64,000 bases of DNA from an uncultured Bacteroides sp. Its GTDB lineage: Bacteria; Bacteroidota; Bacteroidia; Bacteroidales; Bacteroidaceae. The DNA is taken from the NCBI GenBank assembly GCA_900544075.1, contig UQTJ01000001.1, positions 248,001-312,000 of the forward strand, read 5' to 3'. Made by a program: the position numbers and the translations under genes. Each line of letters begins with the position of its first letter. Within the stretch, counting starts at the first letter, position 1. A model generated the notes under the pieces. It worked only from the letters and a program-made list of their open reading frames with translations. It searched no databases and had not been told where the DNA came from. This document shows, piece by piece, positions 8,138-18,300 of the stretch.

Positions 8138-9943
8138 TTAATTACCGAAAACAAGATGGGAACCATCAACAGAAAGTAGAAATTCTAGATTATCAGTGTC
8201 AAGATTGTTCAATCCATAATAGTATTGTGTAGATTTTTGCCCTGTTGTACCTTCCATTGTTGCAAGAATATCAGCTGTGCCATCACCATTATTAGCTACG
8301 AAAACTGTTACTTTAGCTCCATTCATACCCTTAAGCCAATCTTCCCAAGGGCCTTGTGTTCCATAATGAACACAAGCTGCATATCCATCACCCCATCCAT
8401 AATTATCAGCTCTAGCAACAACTTTATGAGTATTGGAATTCTGCAAGATTACAAGGAAATTATTCCAATTACCAGCCAAATTACTATAGTTTGTAAAAGA
8501 TATGTACTTCGTTTCACCAGATGGCACTTTAAACACATCTGAAAAAACAGGATTTGCCCATATACTTGAATTATCATCATTGCCCAACATGTTATCAGTA
8601 TTAGTAACTTTAGTAGCAGAAGAAACTGAAACTTCAACTTGTAAAGTAGTTTCTACATCTTCATATGTTACAGTTATGTCCTGAGTACCAGTCTGAGCAA
8701 GTACATTAGAGAAAGTAATTTTTGAGTTATCAAGAATTATATTATTTCCTTCTGTATCAGTACCAGTAACCTCTATTCCAGCTGGATCAAATGCCAATGT
8801 ATAACCTGTTAAAGAATTAATTCCACCTAAAGTGTAAAATTTATAAGCAGTACGTGTAGGTTTCTTTGTAACTTTAATAGATTCAATCTTACTTATAACA
8901 TTAAATTTAGCATTCGCCATAATAGGAGAGTCACAATTTTCACCCTTAAAAGTCTTATTATACACAGCTACAAGTGTTTTTTCACCGGCAGTATCCATAT
9001 CAGGGATAGCAGAGAAACTTAGTTCCGAGGCTGTTACTGTTTTTGTAACTCCCTCTTCAAAAGTAACCTCTGCAGTTACTCCAGCCATAGCATCCTTAAG
9101 TTCTGTGCCAGCATCAACATTTGTAGGTACATTTAACAACTTCATTGATACCGGATTTTTATCAGCCGCAGAAGTACAACCACCTATCGGTTCAATATTT
9201 GTCTGTAGGAAGCCAATATAAGAACCTTCGACAGTCAAGAAACAACGAATATTAGTGTTACTCGGATCTGAGTTAAGATTTTCCCATTGATATGGTTGTT
9301 CATAAGTTTTTGTCACTTCTCCATTAGTCATCTTGACCTTGAAAGCATTTTCATCAGTTCTATCAACAGTGACAGTAACTTTACCTGCTAATTTCTGAAC
9401 ATTCGGATCTTTTTCTCCATCCTCTACTGATGTCGGATTTAAAATCAATGTACTTGAGATATATGAAACATCCATATAATCAGTACCTGTAGGACACCAC
9501 TGGGAATTCTTCCCCTCAGCATAATCAAAACGAATAGCAGCATATTCCTTGTATCCGTCGCCATTACGCACTGAATAATCATCATTGGTAAAAATCAAAA
9601 CAAAATTCTTAAAATAAGTATTGTCTGTTGGGTTTAAATGCAAATTGAACACCGCATTCCATTTCTGTCCATCAGGTATTACATAATACTTTGAGAAAGC
9701 AGTCCACCATCCACTCGTATAATCTGTATTTCCAAAACTATATACATCTTCCATCATGCCTTCAAGCACTTCCTCTTCCTGTTTATTCTCATCTTCTATT
9801 TCCTGAACCTTATCAGAGATCCAGTCTGGAGCATTAACCTCAAAGATTTCTCCACCTTCGCAACCTGTCAATGCAAACAGCCCAAAAGCTGCAGAACAAC
9901 ATGCTAATGCTATTTTATTATAATTTCTCATTGTCTTAAACAT
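8138..9943 (-). CDS. Surface glycan-binding lipoprotein of the arabinan locus (SusE/F position)
   Basis: This 601-residue protein has a lipoprotein signal (ALTGC, Cys28). An alternative start at residue 5 (9931) would leave the signal intact. It has no enzyme motifs. It has a striking domain plan: an aromatic-rich module at about residues 66-250 and a related module at 456-601, flanking two bacterial Ig-like domains at about 262-350 and 355-445. Shared landmarks are WNAVFNLHL/YISFTNYS, KNFVLIFTN/NNFLVILQN, a GDGY element, and FLTVEGSYIGF/LLSVDGSHLVF. The exposed Trp and Tyr residues suit carbohydrate binding. It follows susD by 11 bp in the operon, the position of SusE/F or SGBP lipoproteins, so it probably holds arabinan at the cell surface. 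This role is inferred from position and architecture. Confidence 0.75.
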   Translation of the reverse strand: MFKTMRNYNKIALACCSAAFGLFALTGCEGGEIFEVNAPDWISDKVQEIEDENKQEEEVLEGMMEDVYSFGNTDYTSGWWTAFSKYYVIPDGQKWNAVFNLHLNPTDNTYFKNFVLIFTNDDYSVRNGDGYKEYAAIRFDYAEGKNSQWCPTGTDYMDVSYISSTLILNPTSVEDGEKDPNVQKLAGKVTVTVDRTDENAFKVKMTNGEVTKTYEQPYQWENLNSDPSNTNIRCFLTVEGSYIGFLQTNIEPIGGCTSAADKNPVSMKLLNVPTNVDAGTELKDAMAGVTAEVTFEEGVTKTVTASELSFSAIPDMDTAGEKTLVAVYNKTFKGENCDSPIMANAKFNVISKIESIKVTKKPTRTAYKFYTLGGINSLTGYTLAFDPAGIEVTGTDTEGNNIILDNSKITFSNVLAQTGTQDITVTYEDVETTLQVEVSVSSATKVTNTDNMLGNDDNSSIWANPVFSDVFKVPSGETKYISFTNYSNLAGNWNNFLVILQNSNTHKVVARADNYGWGDGYAACVHYGTQGPWEDWLKGMNGAKVTVFVANNGDGTADILATMEGTTGQKSTQYYYGLNNLDTDNLEFLLSVDGSHLVFGN

Positions 9944-9954
9944 TATTAGGTTAT

Positions 9955-11706
9955 TTATTCATTTAAATCAACTACCGGACGTACTGTCCATCCTTTTTCA
10001 CTGAAATAAACTGAATTGTCAGAACTGTTGTTTGCAGAGTTTCCTTTAAGATTAGGGTTCTTGTTGGTCAATGTCTGAACAATAGGCAAGAATTCATGAC
10101 CGGTAATATAAGTATCAAAAGAACACTTCAGTTCAGGGTCTGATGATATATCCGCATATCTTACAGGGTCTTTTACGTTCTTAGTAGAACGACGGAAAGT
10201 TCCATGTTCCTTAAGCTGTTGCAAACGTCCGTTGTCATAGAAGAATCCCCATCTTATCAAATCAAATCCACGTCCAAACTCACAGCCAAATTCCTTTGGT
10301 CTTTCTACATTGGCTATCTGCTCAAACAGTTTGTCGGGTGTATCAAAGTCTTTAGATTTCAAATCTGGTAAGTCTGCACGTCTGCGTACTTCATTAATCC
10401 AATCAATAGCTTTCTGTGTAGGACCGTTTACTTCATTCTCGCATTCTGCAGCACGAAGCAATACATCAGAATAACGCATCAGGCGGATGTTTATACCGTC
10501 ACGCAAACCTGTAACTACTGTGCTGTACAAACCCGTACGAAGATTAGTAAATTTGGCAATAGGCAATCCACCGTTAGTATTATTGGTATAAATGTCTTCT
10601 GTAGCAGAAAGTTCATGAGTATAGGCTACATTTCCAAACTCAAAACCTTCCCAGTCAGTTTCATATGTACCGATAGTCCAATAAAGGCGTGGATCAAGTT
10701 TACCATCTGTTGTACGTTCTTTCTTAAACAGTTCATATAACCATGGAGATGCAGATATATCTGCCCAACCACCATAAACACCAGGAGCAAAGTTACTTTC
10801 TATAGCAGAACCCTGAGTTGCATTAGGGCTTGTGTTTACCGGAGTCCATTCATCGTCTGTACCCTGTGAACCATAATCGAGGAACTGTACTTCGAAAAGA
10901 CTTTCGTCATTATTTTCGTAAGCAGAACCTTCTCTGAAGTTATCACCATAGTTGTCCATCAATCTATATGTACCATATTTCTTGTTGATTATATCTTCAA
11001 GTACCACCAAAGCCTCTGAGAATTTATGGCGAACCATCAGAGTACGTGCATAATAGCCGGCTGCAGAACCACAAGTGGCACGTCCGCCAGACCATTCACC
11101 ACCCATATCACGTGATGGAAGCAGTTCCATAGCTCCAGAGAAATCCTTTTCTACCTGGTCGAGCACCTCGTCGTAAGAACTGTTCTCACCGTAAAGGCCT
11201 TCAAGTGAAGAATAACCTGCATAATCAAGAATGAGAGGTGGGTTCTGATAATAACCTACCAGATTGTAATATGACAAACCTCTGAGAAACAAAGCCTGAC
11301 CTTTAATGCGTCGCATGCTTTCAGACAGCTTGCTGTTGTCTTCATCACAACGTGAAAGGATAAAGTTACATACATTTATTGTGTAATACCACTCGCGCCA
11401 TGGCCACCATGTAATATCGGAAGTTACCTCGGCATTAAGGTCATCGAAAGGCAGGTACCATACCTGAGAAGAGTTCCAGGCTTCATCACCACGGCATACA
11501 TCGATAGTATAGCCTACACGTGCATAAGAACCTTCCATACGGATATGGTTATAGGCAGCGATAACACTTTCTTCCAAATCATCGGCATTGAAACCGAAAG
11601 TGCTTGAAGTCTGTTGATTAGGATTTATCATTTCAAGTCTGTCAATACAAGAAGTAAAGGTTCCTAATCCGAAAAGGAGAGCAAGTGAATATATATTTAG
11701 TTTCAT
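9955..11706 (-). CDS. SusD/RagB-like nutrient-binding lipoprotein (arabinan locus)
   Basis: This 583-residue outer-membrane lipoprotein (FTSC, Cys20) caps the SusC transporter and helps capture the oligosaccharide. It shows the family layout: an N-terminal helical TPR region (RRIKGQALFLRGLSYYNLVGYYQNPP, near residue 150), a variable binding region in the middle, and the C-terminal SusD block with NGPTQKAIDWINEVRRRADLP, an RPKEFGCEFGRGFDLIRWG segment and HEFLPI near the end. Length is usual for the family. It is 36 bp downstream of the susC gene and 11 bp upstream of the surface binder. Substrate assignment to arabinan comes from the flanking GH43 and GH51 genes, not from SusD itself. Confidence 0.93.
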   Translation of the reverse strand: MKLNIYSLALLFGLGTFTSCIDRLEMINPNQQTSSTFGFNADDLEESVIAAYNHIRMEGSYARVGYTIDVCRGDEAWNSSQVWYLPFDDLNAEVTSDITWWPWREWYYTINVCNFILSRCDEDNSKLSESMRRIKGQALFLRGLSYYNLVGYYQNPPLILDYAGYSSLEGLYGENSSYDEVLDQVEKDFSGAMELLPSRDMGGEWSGGRATCGSAAGYYARTLMVRHKFSEALVVLEDIINKKYGTYRLMDNYGDNFREGSAYENNDESLFEVQFLDYGSQGTDDEWTPVNTSPNATQGSAIESNFAPGVYGGWADISASPWLYELFKKERTTDGKLDPRLYWTIGTYETDWEGFEFGNVAYTHELSATEDIYTNNTNGGLPIAKFTNLRTGLYSTVVTGLRDGINIRLMRYSDVLLRAAECENEVNGPTQKAIDWINEVRRRADLPDLKSKDFDTPDKLFEQIANVERPKEFGCEFGRGFDLIRWGFFYDNGRLQQLKEHGTFRRSTKNVKDPVRYADISSDPELKCSFDTYITGHEFLPIVQTLTNKNPNLKGNSANNSSDNSVYFSEKGWTVRPVVDLNE

Positions 11707-11742
11707 ACGATATATTTTTAGTATTTATATATTGGATGACAA

Positions 11743-14700
11743 TTAGAATGTAAAATGAACTCCGCACATGAATGTACGTGCTGTTGGATATGAACAGAAG
11801 TTATAACCCGGTGTGAATGTACCACCTGCATAGTCCACATTATAGCCATGATAACCGGTAAATGTATACAAGTTCTGTGCAGATACATACAAGCGTACAT
11901 CTGACACATATTTACCGAACCATTTATCAGGGAAGTTATAACCTAATTCCACATTTGCAATTTTCCAATAAGCTGCATTCTGAATCTTGCGCTGGCTGAA
12001 GAGGTCATTCCATGCAAGGCTGGCATTATTGGTTATGTAAGTACGTGGAACATCTGAGATATAAGTGCTTCCATCTTCACTGAAACGGTTGGCATCAAGA
12101 ATAGCTACATCCTTATTACCCCAACCATAGCAAGAGTTCAAGGAGTTGTAGATATCATCACTTACATGATAGTTCAAAGCACCGAAAGTAGAGATACTTA
12201 AATCAAAACCTTTATATTCAAAACGTGCGCTAAGACCGAAGTTAATCTTTGGCAGACCGCTACCAAGCACAACCTGGTCGTATGCATCCACTTTACCATC
12301 AGGAGTACCGTCAGGACCGCTCAAGTCTTTATAAAGACAGTCACCAATCTGGGCACCTTCCTGTGTAGCATGGTTATCAAGGTCTTCTTGTGTACGTGCT
12401 ATACCTTCATACACCCAACCATAGAACTGACCGATTTCTTCACCTACGTTTGTTATATATGCTCCTGAAATATAAGAGTCTGTACCGAAGCCTAATGAAG
12501 TTACACGGTTTTTCAATGTACTGAGGTTACCGGAGAATTCATATTTGAAAGGATTGTCATGATTACGATAAGTAGCAGAGAACTCAAAACCGGAGTTTTC
12601 CATAGATGCCGCGTTCATCGTCACTTTTTCATTAGAAACTCCAGCCTGCTCCGGCACAGGTACCTCATACAGCAGGTCTGTACTTGTGTTCTTATACCAT
12701 TCAGCAGTGAACTCCAGTCTATTGCGGAAAAATGCCAAGTCCACACCCACATTATACGTTTTCTTCTTCTCCCAAGCTAAATTGTTGTCCACAAAGGTAG
12801 AAATTGCCGAACCTGTCACAGGCGAATTATTGAAGCTGTAAGTCATATTGTTACGCGCCATTACTGCCTGATACATGTACTCACCTATATTCTCGTTACC
12901 AAGTTCACCATAGCTGGCACGGAACTTGAACATATTTACAACATCAGTATTGAAAGGGAAGAAATTTTCCTTATCAAAACGCCAACCTACAGACACTGAA
13001 GGGAAAGTTCCCCAACGTATGCTTCTTGTCAGACGAGAGCTGGCATCTCTACGGACTGTTGCTGAGAACAAATATCTGTCATCATAATTATAGTTGATAC
13101 GACCGATATAAGATAAAATAGCATGCTTATACTCAAAACTTTCCGAATATGTATCCGAACCGTTCTGAAGTTGGAGGAAGTAAGGTTCAGTGAAATCCAA
13201 TCCCCATCCTGTCAGCAAGTCTGTGTTTTCTTCTTCAAAAGTCTGACCGGCAATCACATTTATATGATGATTTCCTATTGTACCATCATAAGTAAGCACA
13301 TTTTCAATCAATGCATCCGAGTATATACGTGAGGCTTTTGTCAGGCGTTCATTGCTTTTTGCCAAATAAACACGGTTACTCTGTACCCATGAAGGAATCC
13401 ATGTAAAGTCTTTACAGTTAGTCTTACTGTAAGAAAGATTCAATTTATAGTTAAGTTTATGATTCTTGCTGTCAACACCTATCATTTTGAGAAGGTCAAC
13501 ATCTGCCGATGCAGTTCCCACAAATCTGTCAACACGTGTATTACGCTGCATCAGATTGTTTATAAGCAATGGGTTGGATGCAGAAATATCACCATGTATG
13601 TCATCATAATAAACTCCGTAACCGTAAGCATCGTAATTGAAGTCATTTGCAATACCAACTTTGTCGTCAAGAGCCCATGTAGACTCATCATAAGCCTTTA
13701 TTGTAGGCTGCATCAGCAAAGTTCCACGCAATACGTTAGTTACGTCACCATATAATCCCTGAACATATTCCGAAGCATTTGACAATCCCATGTTATCCTG
13801 ATCCGAATGGGAATAAACAATACTGGTATGGAATTTCACAAACTTAGTGTCCATAGTATTGTTTACACGCGCCGTAAAACGTTCATAATTAGGGCCTGCA
13901 CCTTCAAGAGTTCCTTTCTGGTTAAAGTAGTCCAATGCTACATTATAAGTATTGTGTGCACCACCACCGGAAAGATTTACATTATGATTCTGACGGATAC
14001 CAGTCTTGAAAACCTCTTTAAACCAATCTGTATTGGTATTATCCTGAAAACGGTATTTACCTGTAGCGCTGTCAAGATGATATCCTCCCGGAATTGGAGT
14101 ATCAGAATTAACGCATGCCTGACCGACATATTGACTGTACTGGTCGGCATCCATTACATCATATACATTGTCAGGGATGTAATCGACACCAAAATATCCA
14201 TTATAATCCACTTTCAGAGGTTGGTCTTTCTGACCTCGTTTGGTAGTGATAATAACCACACCATTAGCTGCACGGGAACCGTAAATAGCAGCAGCCGAGG
14301 CATCTTTCAACACCTGAATTGTTTCTATATCATTAGAAGAGAAATCACGTATGGAAGTTCCCATAGGAACACCGTCAATTACATAAAGAGGGGCAGTACT
14401 TCCGAAAGAACCGATACCACGGATACGAACTGAAGGATCGGCACCAGGCTGACCGTCTGATGTGATTTGCACACCTGCAACCTTTCCTTCAAGCATAGAA
14501 GATATATTTGAATGTGAAACCTGTTTCAAAGCCTCAGCATCTACTACAGATACAGAACCTGTCAAATCCGACTTTTTCTGTGTACCGTAACCTACAACGA
14601 CTACCTGCTCAAGCATCAAATCGTCTGTCTGCAGTTGAATCGGTTCCAGGACTGCTCTATTGCGAACAGCTATTTCACGGTCCTTATATCCGACATAACT

Positions 14701-14952
14701 TATCAATAAAACAGAGTTACCAGGAACCTCAATCTGGAAATTTCCATCAAAGTCGGTTGTTGTTCCCGTTTGTCCATCTTTAACTCTGATAGTAGCACCA
14801 AGCAAAGGAAGACCTTGCTCATCAATAACCTGACCACTTACCTTAATTGAAGGAGATTGTGCCACGGCAGCCAAAGCAGATGAAGGATATACCATTGTTC
14901 CTCCAAAGGCACATAAACCAAGCATTGCAGAAAAAATAAATTGTTTTTTCAT
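11743..14952 (-). CDS. SusC/RagA-like TonB-dependent outer-membrane transporter (arabinan locus)
   Basis: The frame opens at 14982, but I start at the internal ATG at 14952 because it gives a clean signal (MKKQFIFSAMLGLC to ALAAVAQ), for a protein of about 1069 residues. It imports large oligosaccharides through the outer membrane, powered by TonB-ExbBD. In order it has a carboxypeptidase-D-like regulatory domain (VSGQVIDEQGLPLLGATI), the SusC hallmark VVVVGYGTQKKSDLTGS, the plug (IRGIGSFGSTAPLYVIDGVP; IEVLKDASAAAIYGSRAANGV type), and a 22-strand barrel ending in a terminal phenylalanine (MCGVHFTF). It is first in the minus-strand arabinan operon and is preceded by a leader of about 238 nt. 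Confidence 0.95.
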   Translation of the reverse strand: MKKQFIFSAMLGLCAFGGTMVYPSSALAAVAQSPSIKVSGQVIDEQGLPLLGATIRVKDGQTGTTTDFDGNFQIEVPGNSVLLISYVGYKDREIAVRNRAVLEPIQLQTDDLMLEQVVVVGYGTQKKSDLTGSVSVVDAEALKQVSHSNISSMLEGKVAGVQITSDGQPGADPSVRIRGIGSFGSTAPLYVIDGVPMGTSIRDFSSNDIETIQVLKDASAAAIYGSRAANGVVIITTKRGQKDQPLKVDYNGYFGVDYIPDNVYDVMDADQYSQYVGQACVNSDTPIPGGYHLDSATGKYRFQDNTNTDWFKEVFKTGIRQNHNVNLSGGGAHNTYNVALDYFNQKGTLEGAGPNYERFTARVNNTMDTKFVKFHTSIVYSHSDQDNMGLSNASEYVQGLYGDVTNVLRGTLLMQPTIKAYDESTWALDDKVGIANDFNYDAYGYGVYYDDIHGDISASNPLLINNLMQRNTRVDRFVGTASADVDLLKMIGVDSKNHKLNYKLNLSYSKTNCKDFTWIPSWVQSNRVYLAKSNERLTKASRIYSDALIENVLTYDGTIGNHHINVIAGQTFEEENTDLLTGWGLDFTEPYFLQLQNGSDTYSESFEYKHAILSYIGRINYNYDDRYLFSATVRRDASSRLTRSIRWGTFPSVSVGWRFDKENFFPFNTDVVNMFKFRASYGELGNENIGEYMYQAVMARNNMTYSFNNSPVTGSAISTFVDNNLAWEKKKTYNVGVDLAFFRNRLEFTAEWYKNTSTDLLYEVPVPEQAGVSNEKVTMNAASMENSGFEFSATYRNHDNPFKYEFSGNLSTLKNRVTSLGFGTDSYISGAYITNVGEEIGQFYGWVYEGIARTQEDLDNHATQEGAQIGDCLYKDLSGPDGTPDGKVDAYDQVVLGSGLPKINFGLSARFEYKGFDLSISTFGALNYHVSDDIYNSLNSCYGWGNKDVAILDANRFSEDGSTYISDVPRTYITNNASLAWNDLFSQRKIQNAAYWKIANVELGYNFPDKWFGKYVSDVRLYVSAQNLYTFTGYHGYNVDYAGGTFTPGYNFCSYPTARTFMCGVHFTF

Positions 14953-15189
14953 TTTAAATGGTATTAAATTTAAATTTTTCAATAAACCAATTAGATTGTT
15001 CTAACATAACAAAGATGAGTTTTATTCATTTCTACCCAGATAAGATTAATACAATAACCTATAAGGAAAAATCTTTACGTTACGGTATAATATCGTATTC
15101 TGCAAATCCCTTGCAAAATACTAATGACTGTTTTTGTAGCATTCTCCATAATACATTCTTTTAAAATATAACAAATTATTTTTATGCCA
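14953..15189 (-). other. Long 5' leader of the arabinan susC operon
   Basis: If transcription starts at the -7 box at 15190-15197, about 230 nt of untranslated RNA precede the susC start. The stretch is AT-rich and I find no strong hairpin or known riboswitch in it. One short open frame crosses it (starting at 15257) but begins upstream of the promoter and looks random. A leader of this size could hold post-transcriptional control, as described for other susC genes, but the sequence alone does not show it. Confidence 0.4.
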
Positions 15190-15248
15190 CAAAAATATAG
15201 GAGATAGCCAAAATGAAAGTGGACAAAAAAAGATAATAAGTGGACAAA
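15190..15248 (-). promoter_or_regulatory. HTCS-type promoter and operators of the arabinan susC operon
   Basis: On the minus strand two copies of TTTGTCCACTT occur at 15248-15238 and 15227-15217, exactly 21 bp apart. The -7 box TATTTTTG is at 15197-15190. From the end of the proximal TTTGTCCAC to the -7 box is 21 bp. No TTTG -33 element is present at the normal distance, as expected for an activator-dependent promoter. AraC-type DNA-binding domains bind direct repeats about 21 bp apart, and HTCS1 ends in such a domain. A further, inverted half-site (TAAGTCCACCT) lies at 15272-15282. The same layout stands before the divergent GH43 gene. Confidence 0.75.
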
Positions 15249-15363
15249 AGCATACAAAACATGTTTTTACTTAAGTCCACCTATTAATATCTGATTTATA
15301 CACTTTATAACTTACAAATCATTATTTAAACCTGATTATCAGGCTATATCAGTACACTTATTT

Positions 15364-18300
15364 TCATTTATCCTCCATTATGCTGCTCGGCGTTACATTG
15401 AAATGTTTTGTAAAGCAGCGTGTGAAGTATTTAGGGTCGTTGAACCCGACCTGATATGCAATCTCTGATATGTTCATATTATGTGTCACCTTGTTTTTCA
15501 ACAAAAGTTCGCGTGCAAGATTCAGTCTGTAGTTTCTCATAAACTGATTTGTAGACTGTCCCGTCAGACTCTGCATCTTCTTGTTCAGAAGACTCTTGCT
15601 CATACCCATGGCATTGATGAAATCGGCAACATCAAAATCAGGGTTCATGTAATTTTCTTTTACCACTTTCATAGCCTTGTCAAGAAACTTCTTGTCGCCC
15701 GACTCTTCATCTATTTCCAAAGAATCTACATCCATTGTAAGATAGAACTTCTGCTGGAAACGCTTTCTGTTTTCCAATATACCTGAAATTCGTGCCAACA
15801 ATAAATTCTCATCGAAAGGTTTCAACAGATAGGAGTCTACACCAGCTTTATAACCTTCCAGTCTTGCTTCGTCCGAAGTCTTTGCCGTAAGCATAAGAAT
15901 AGGTATATGTGATATAGAGAAATCACTCCTTATCCTGTGCGACAGTTCCATTCCATCCATCACAGGCATCATAAGGTCGCTGATTACGAAGTCTACATTC
16001 GAAGAACTCAGGACATGCAGGGCCTCCTCACCATTCGATGCTTCCAGTACATTATAATATTCTGCTAAAATGGACCTTATATAATCTCTCATATCCTTAT
16101 TGTCCTCTACGATAAGAATATTCAGTTTACCGTTCTTTTCAGGCGATAACGACACTTCGTCATGTTCGTCATCATACACTTCATCCACTATTTCATTCTT
16201 ATCTCCTCTTTCTACAGGCAATAATATTCTGAAAGACGAGCCTTGCACCGGATTGTTCATAGCGACCAGACTACCTTCCAACAGTGTTATGAGTTTCTTG
16301 CAGAGATACAGCCCTATGCCTGTTCCACTTTGTCCGCTTACCGACTCCAGGCCCTGATTATCTGCCTGATAAAAGCGGTTGAAGATTTTCTCAATATCGC
16401 CTTCGGGTATTCCTTTTCCGGTATCTCTTACACATATGTACAGTTTCTCTCCACCGTTGTCGTTCACTGTTGCAGCATAAACAGACACCATGCCTCCTTT
16501 CTCTGTAAACTTTATGGCATTGCTTATAAGATTTGTTATTACCTTACGCATTATATCTTCATCGAACATCATATATGGATTGTCAATGCGCTTATAAGAC
16601 TTCAACGTAATACCATGATCGCCTGCAAATGCGACAAAAGGGGTAAGCAAGTCATCGAGGAACGTATTTATATTCCCATGATGGCATATAATCTTCATCC
16701 TTCCATCCTCCACTTTTCTGAAGTCCAACAGCTGGTTTATCAGCGAGAGGAGATATTTGCTGTTTTTCTCAACCAGGTTGAGCTGTTCGATAACCTGCGG
16801 ATTATAACTCAACTTCAAGGCCCTTTCGATAGGACCTACTATAAGCGTAAGCGGGGTTCTGAACTCGTGTGTGATGTTTGTGAAGAAAGTCAGTTTGTCA
16901 ATAGTCAGTTCCTCTACCTTACGGGACATTTCAAGTATCTTGTTTTTCTGTTCCGTTATCTGGATATTCTGTTCTTTCAACAGTCCGTTCTGTTTTGACA
17001 GCTCTTCTGTCTGTACAGAAAGCAGTTTCTGCTGTTCCTTGAGTTCACGGGTACGTTCTTCTACTTTGTCATGCAGTATAATCTGCTGTCGTTTCATCTC
17101 GTTAAACCTCCAGGTCACTATTCTGTAGCCAATAAGAGCCAACAGCAGCATAACCGACAAGACAAACCACGGGGTCTTGTAGAAATATGGCGAAACTTCT
17201 ATCTGAAGTCCATTACCCGCACTTATCCAGTTCTTACCATCGGGGGTATATCTCAGTTGGAAGCTGTATTTTCCCGGTTTCAGATTAGTATAAGTCACCG
17301 TGCGTCTGTCTCTTCTCGTATCTATCCAGTTATCGTCGAAACCCACAAGGCGATAAGAATATGCCGCCAACGAAGAAGGATTATAATCGAGGGCTGCAAA
17401 CTCTATAGTCAAAGACTTGTCACTCTCATGAAGTTCCAATAGTCCATCTTCAGGATGGCATGCACCACCTATTACATTTATCCGGGTGATAGCCAACGGG
17501 AAATTCATACGGCTTTCCTTTTCCATCACCGGATGTACTTCGGAAAGACCTCCCAAGCTTCCCAAATAGATTTTCTCGCCATTGCCGGACACAGCAGTGG
17601 CATTCCAGTAGAAATTATCTGATGGCAATCCGTCTTTAGACGTATAACCTACAAACATATCATCCTTGGGATAATACCTTGAAAGACCATTTACCGTGGT
17701 AATCCAGATATTGCCATACCAGTCTTCCTGTATGCCGCGCACATTATTACTTATCAACCCATCCTGAACATTATATGATGAGAACACGTAATTCTCGCCA
17801 TCTTTTACGGCACGATATATACCTGCACCGTTGCTGCCAATCCACAAATCACCGTTTCCGGCCTCATGAACGCTTGTGATTCGTTCACCCTTAGGCATAT
17901 TTACTCCGTCAGTATATTTCTTATAGACCAACTCACCGCGTGAATAAGCCTTGAGGTCCACTCTCAACAATCCGTAAACGGAAGACAGCCATAAATCCCC
18001 TGCTCCGGAAATACAGCCTCCCAAAGCATTTATATTTACGATCTCTTTCTCAGCATCCTTGAAAGGCTCTTTTACAGTATTATCCTTCGGATTATAGACG
18101 TATGCACTATGCTGTGAGCCAATCCAAAGCAAATCATTTATTCTGTCATAAATCAATGTTGATATAAAAATGTCATCTATACCTTCTATCCTGTTGAAGC
18201 GTTTGACAGTTCCCGTTTTCCGGTTTATCCATCCTACGCCTCCTCCCCATGTACCTACATAAAGTCTTTCCTTTCCATCGAGAGCCAAAGAACTGACAGT

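Noticed and set aside
15075..15257. 60-residue minus-strand ORF in the susC leader
   Set aside because: It starts upstream of the inferred promoter, overlaps the operators and has no recognisable protein features.
16243..16998. 251-codon plus-strand frame inside HTCS1
   Set aside because: It is antisense to the well-conserved kinase domain; its protein has no coherent features, so it is a shadow frame.
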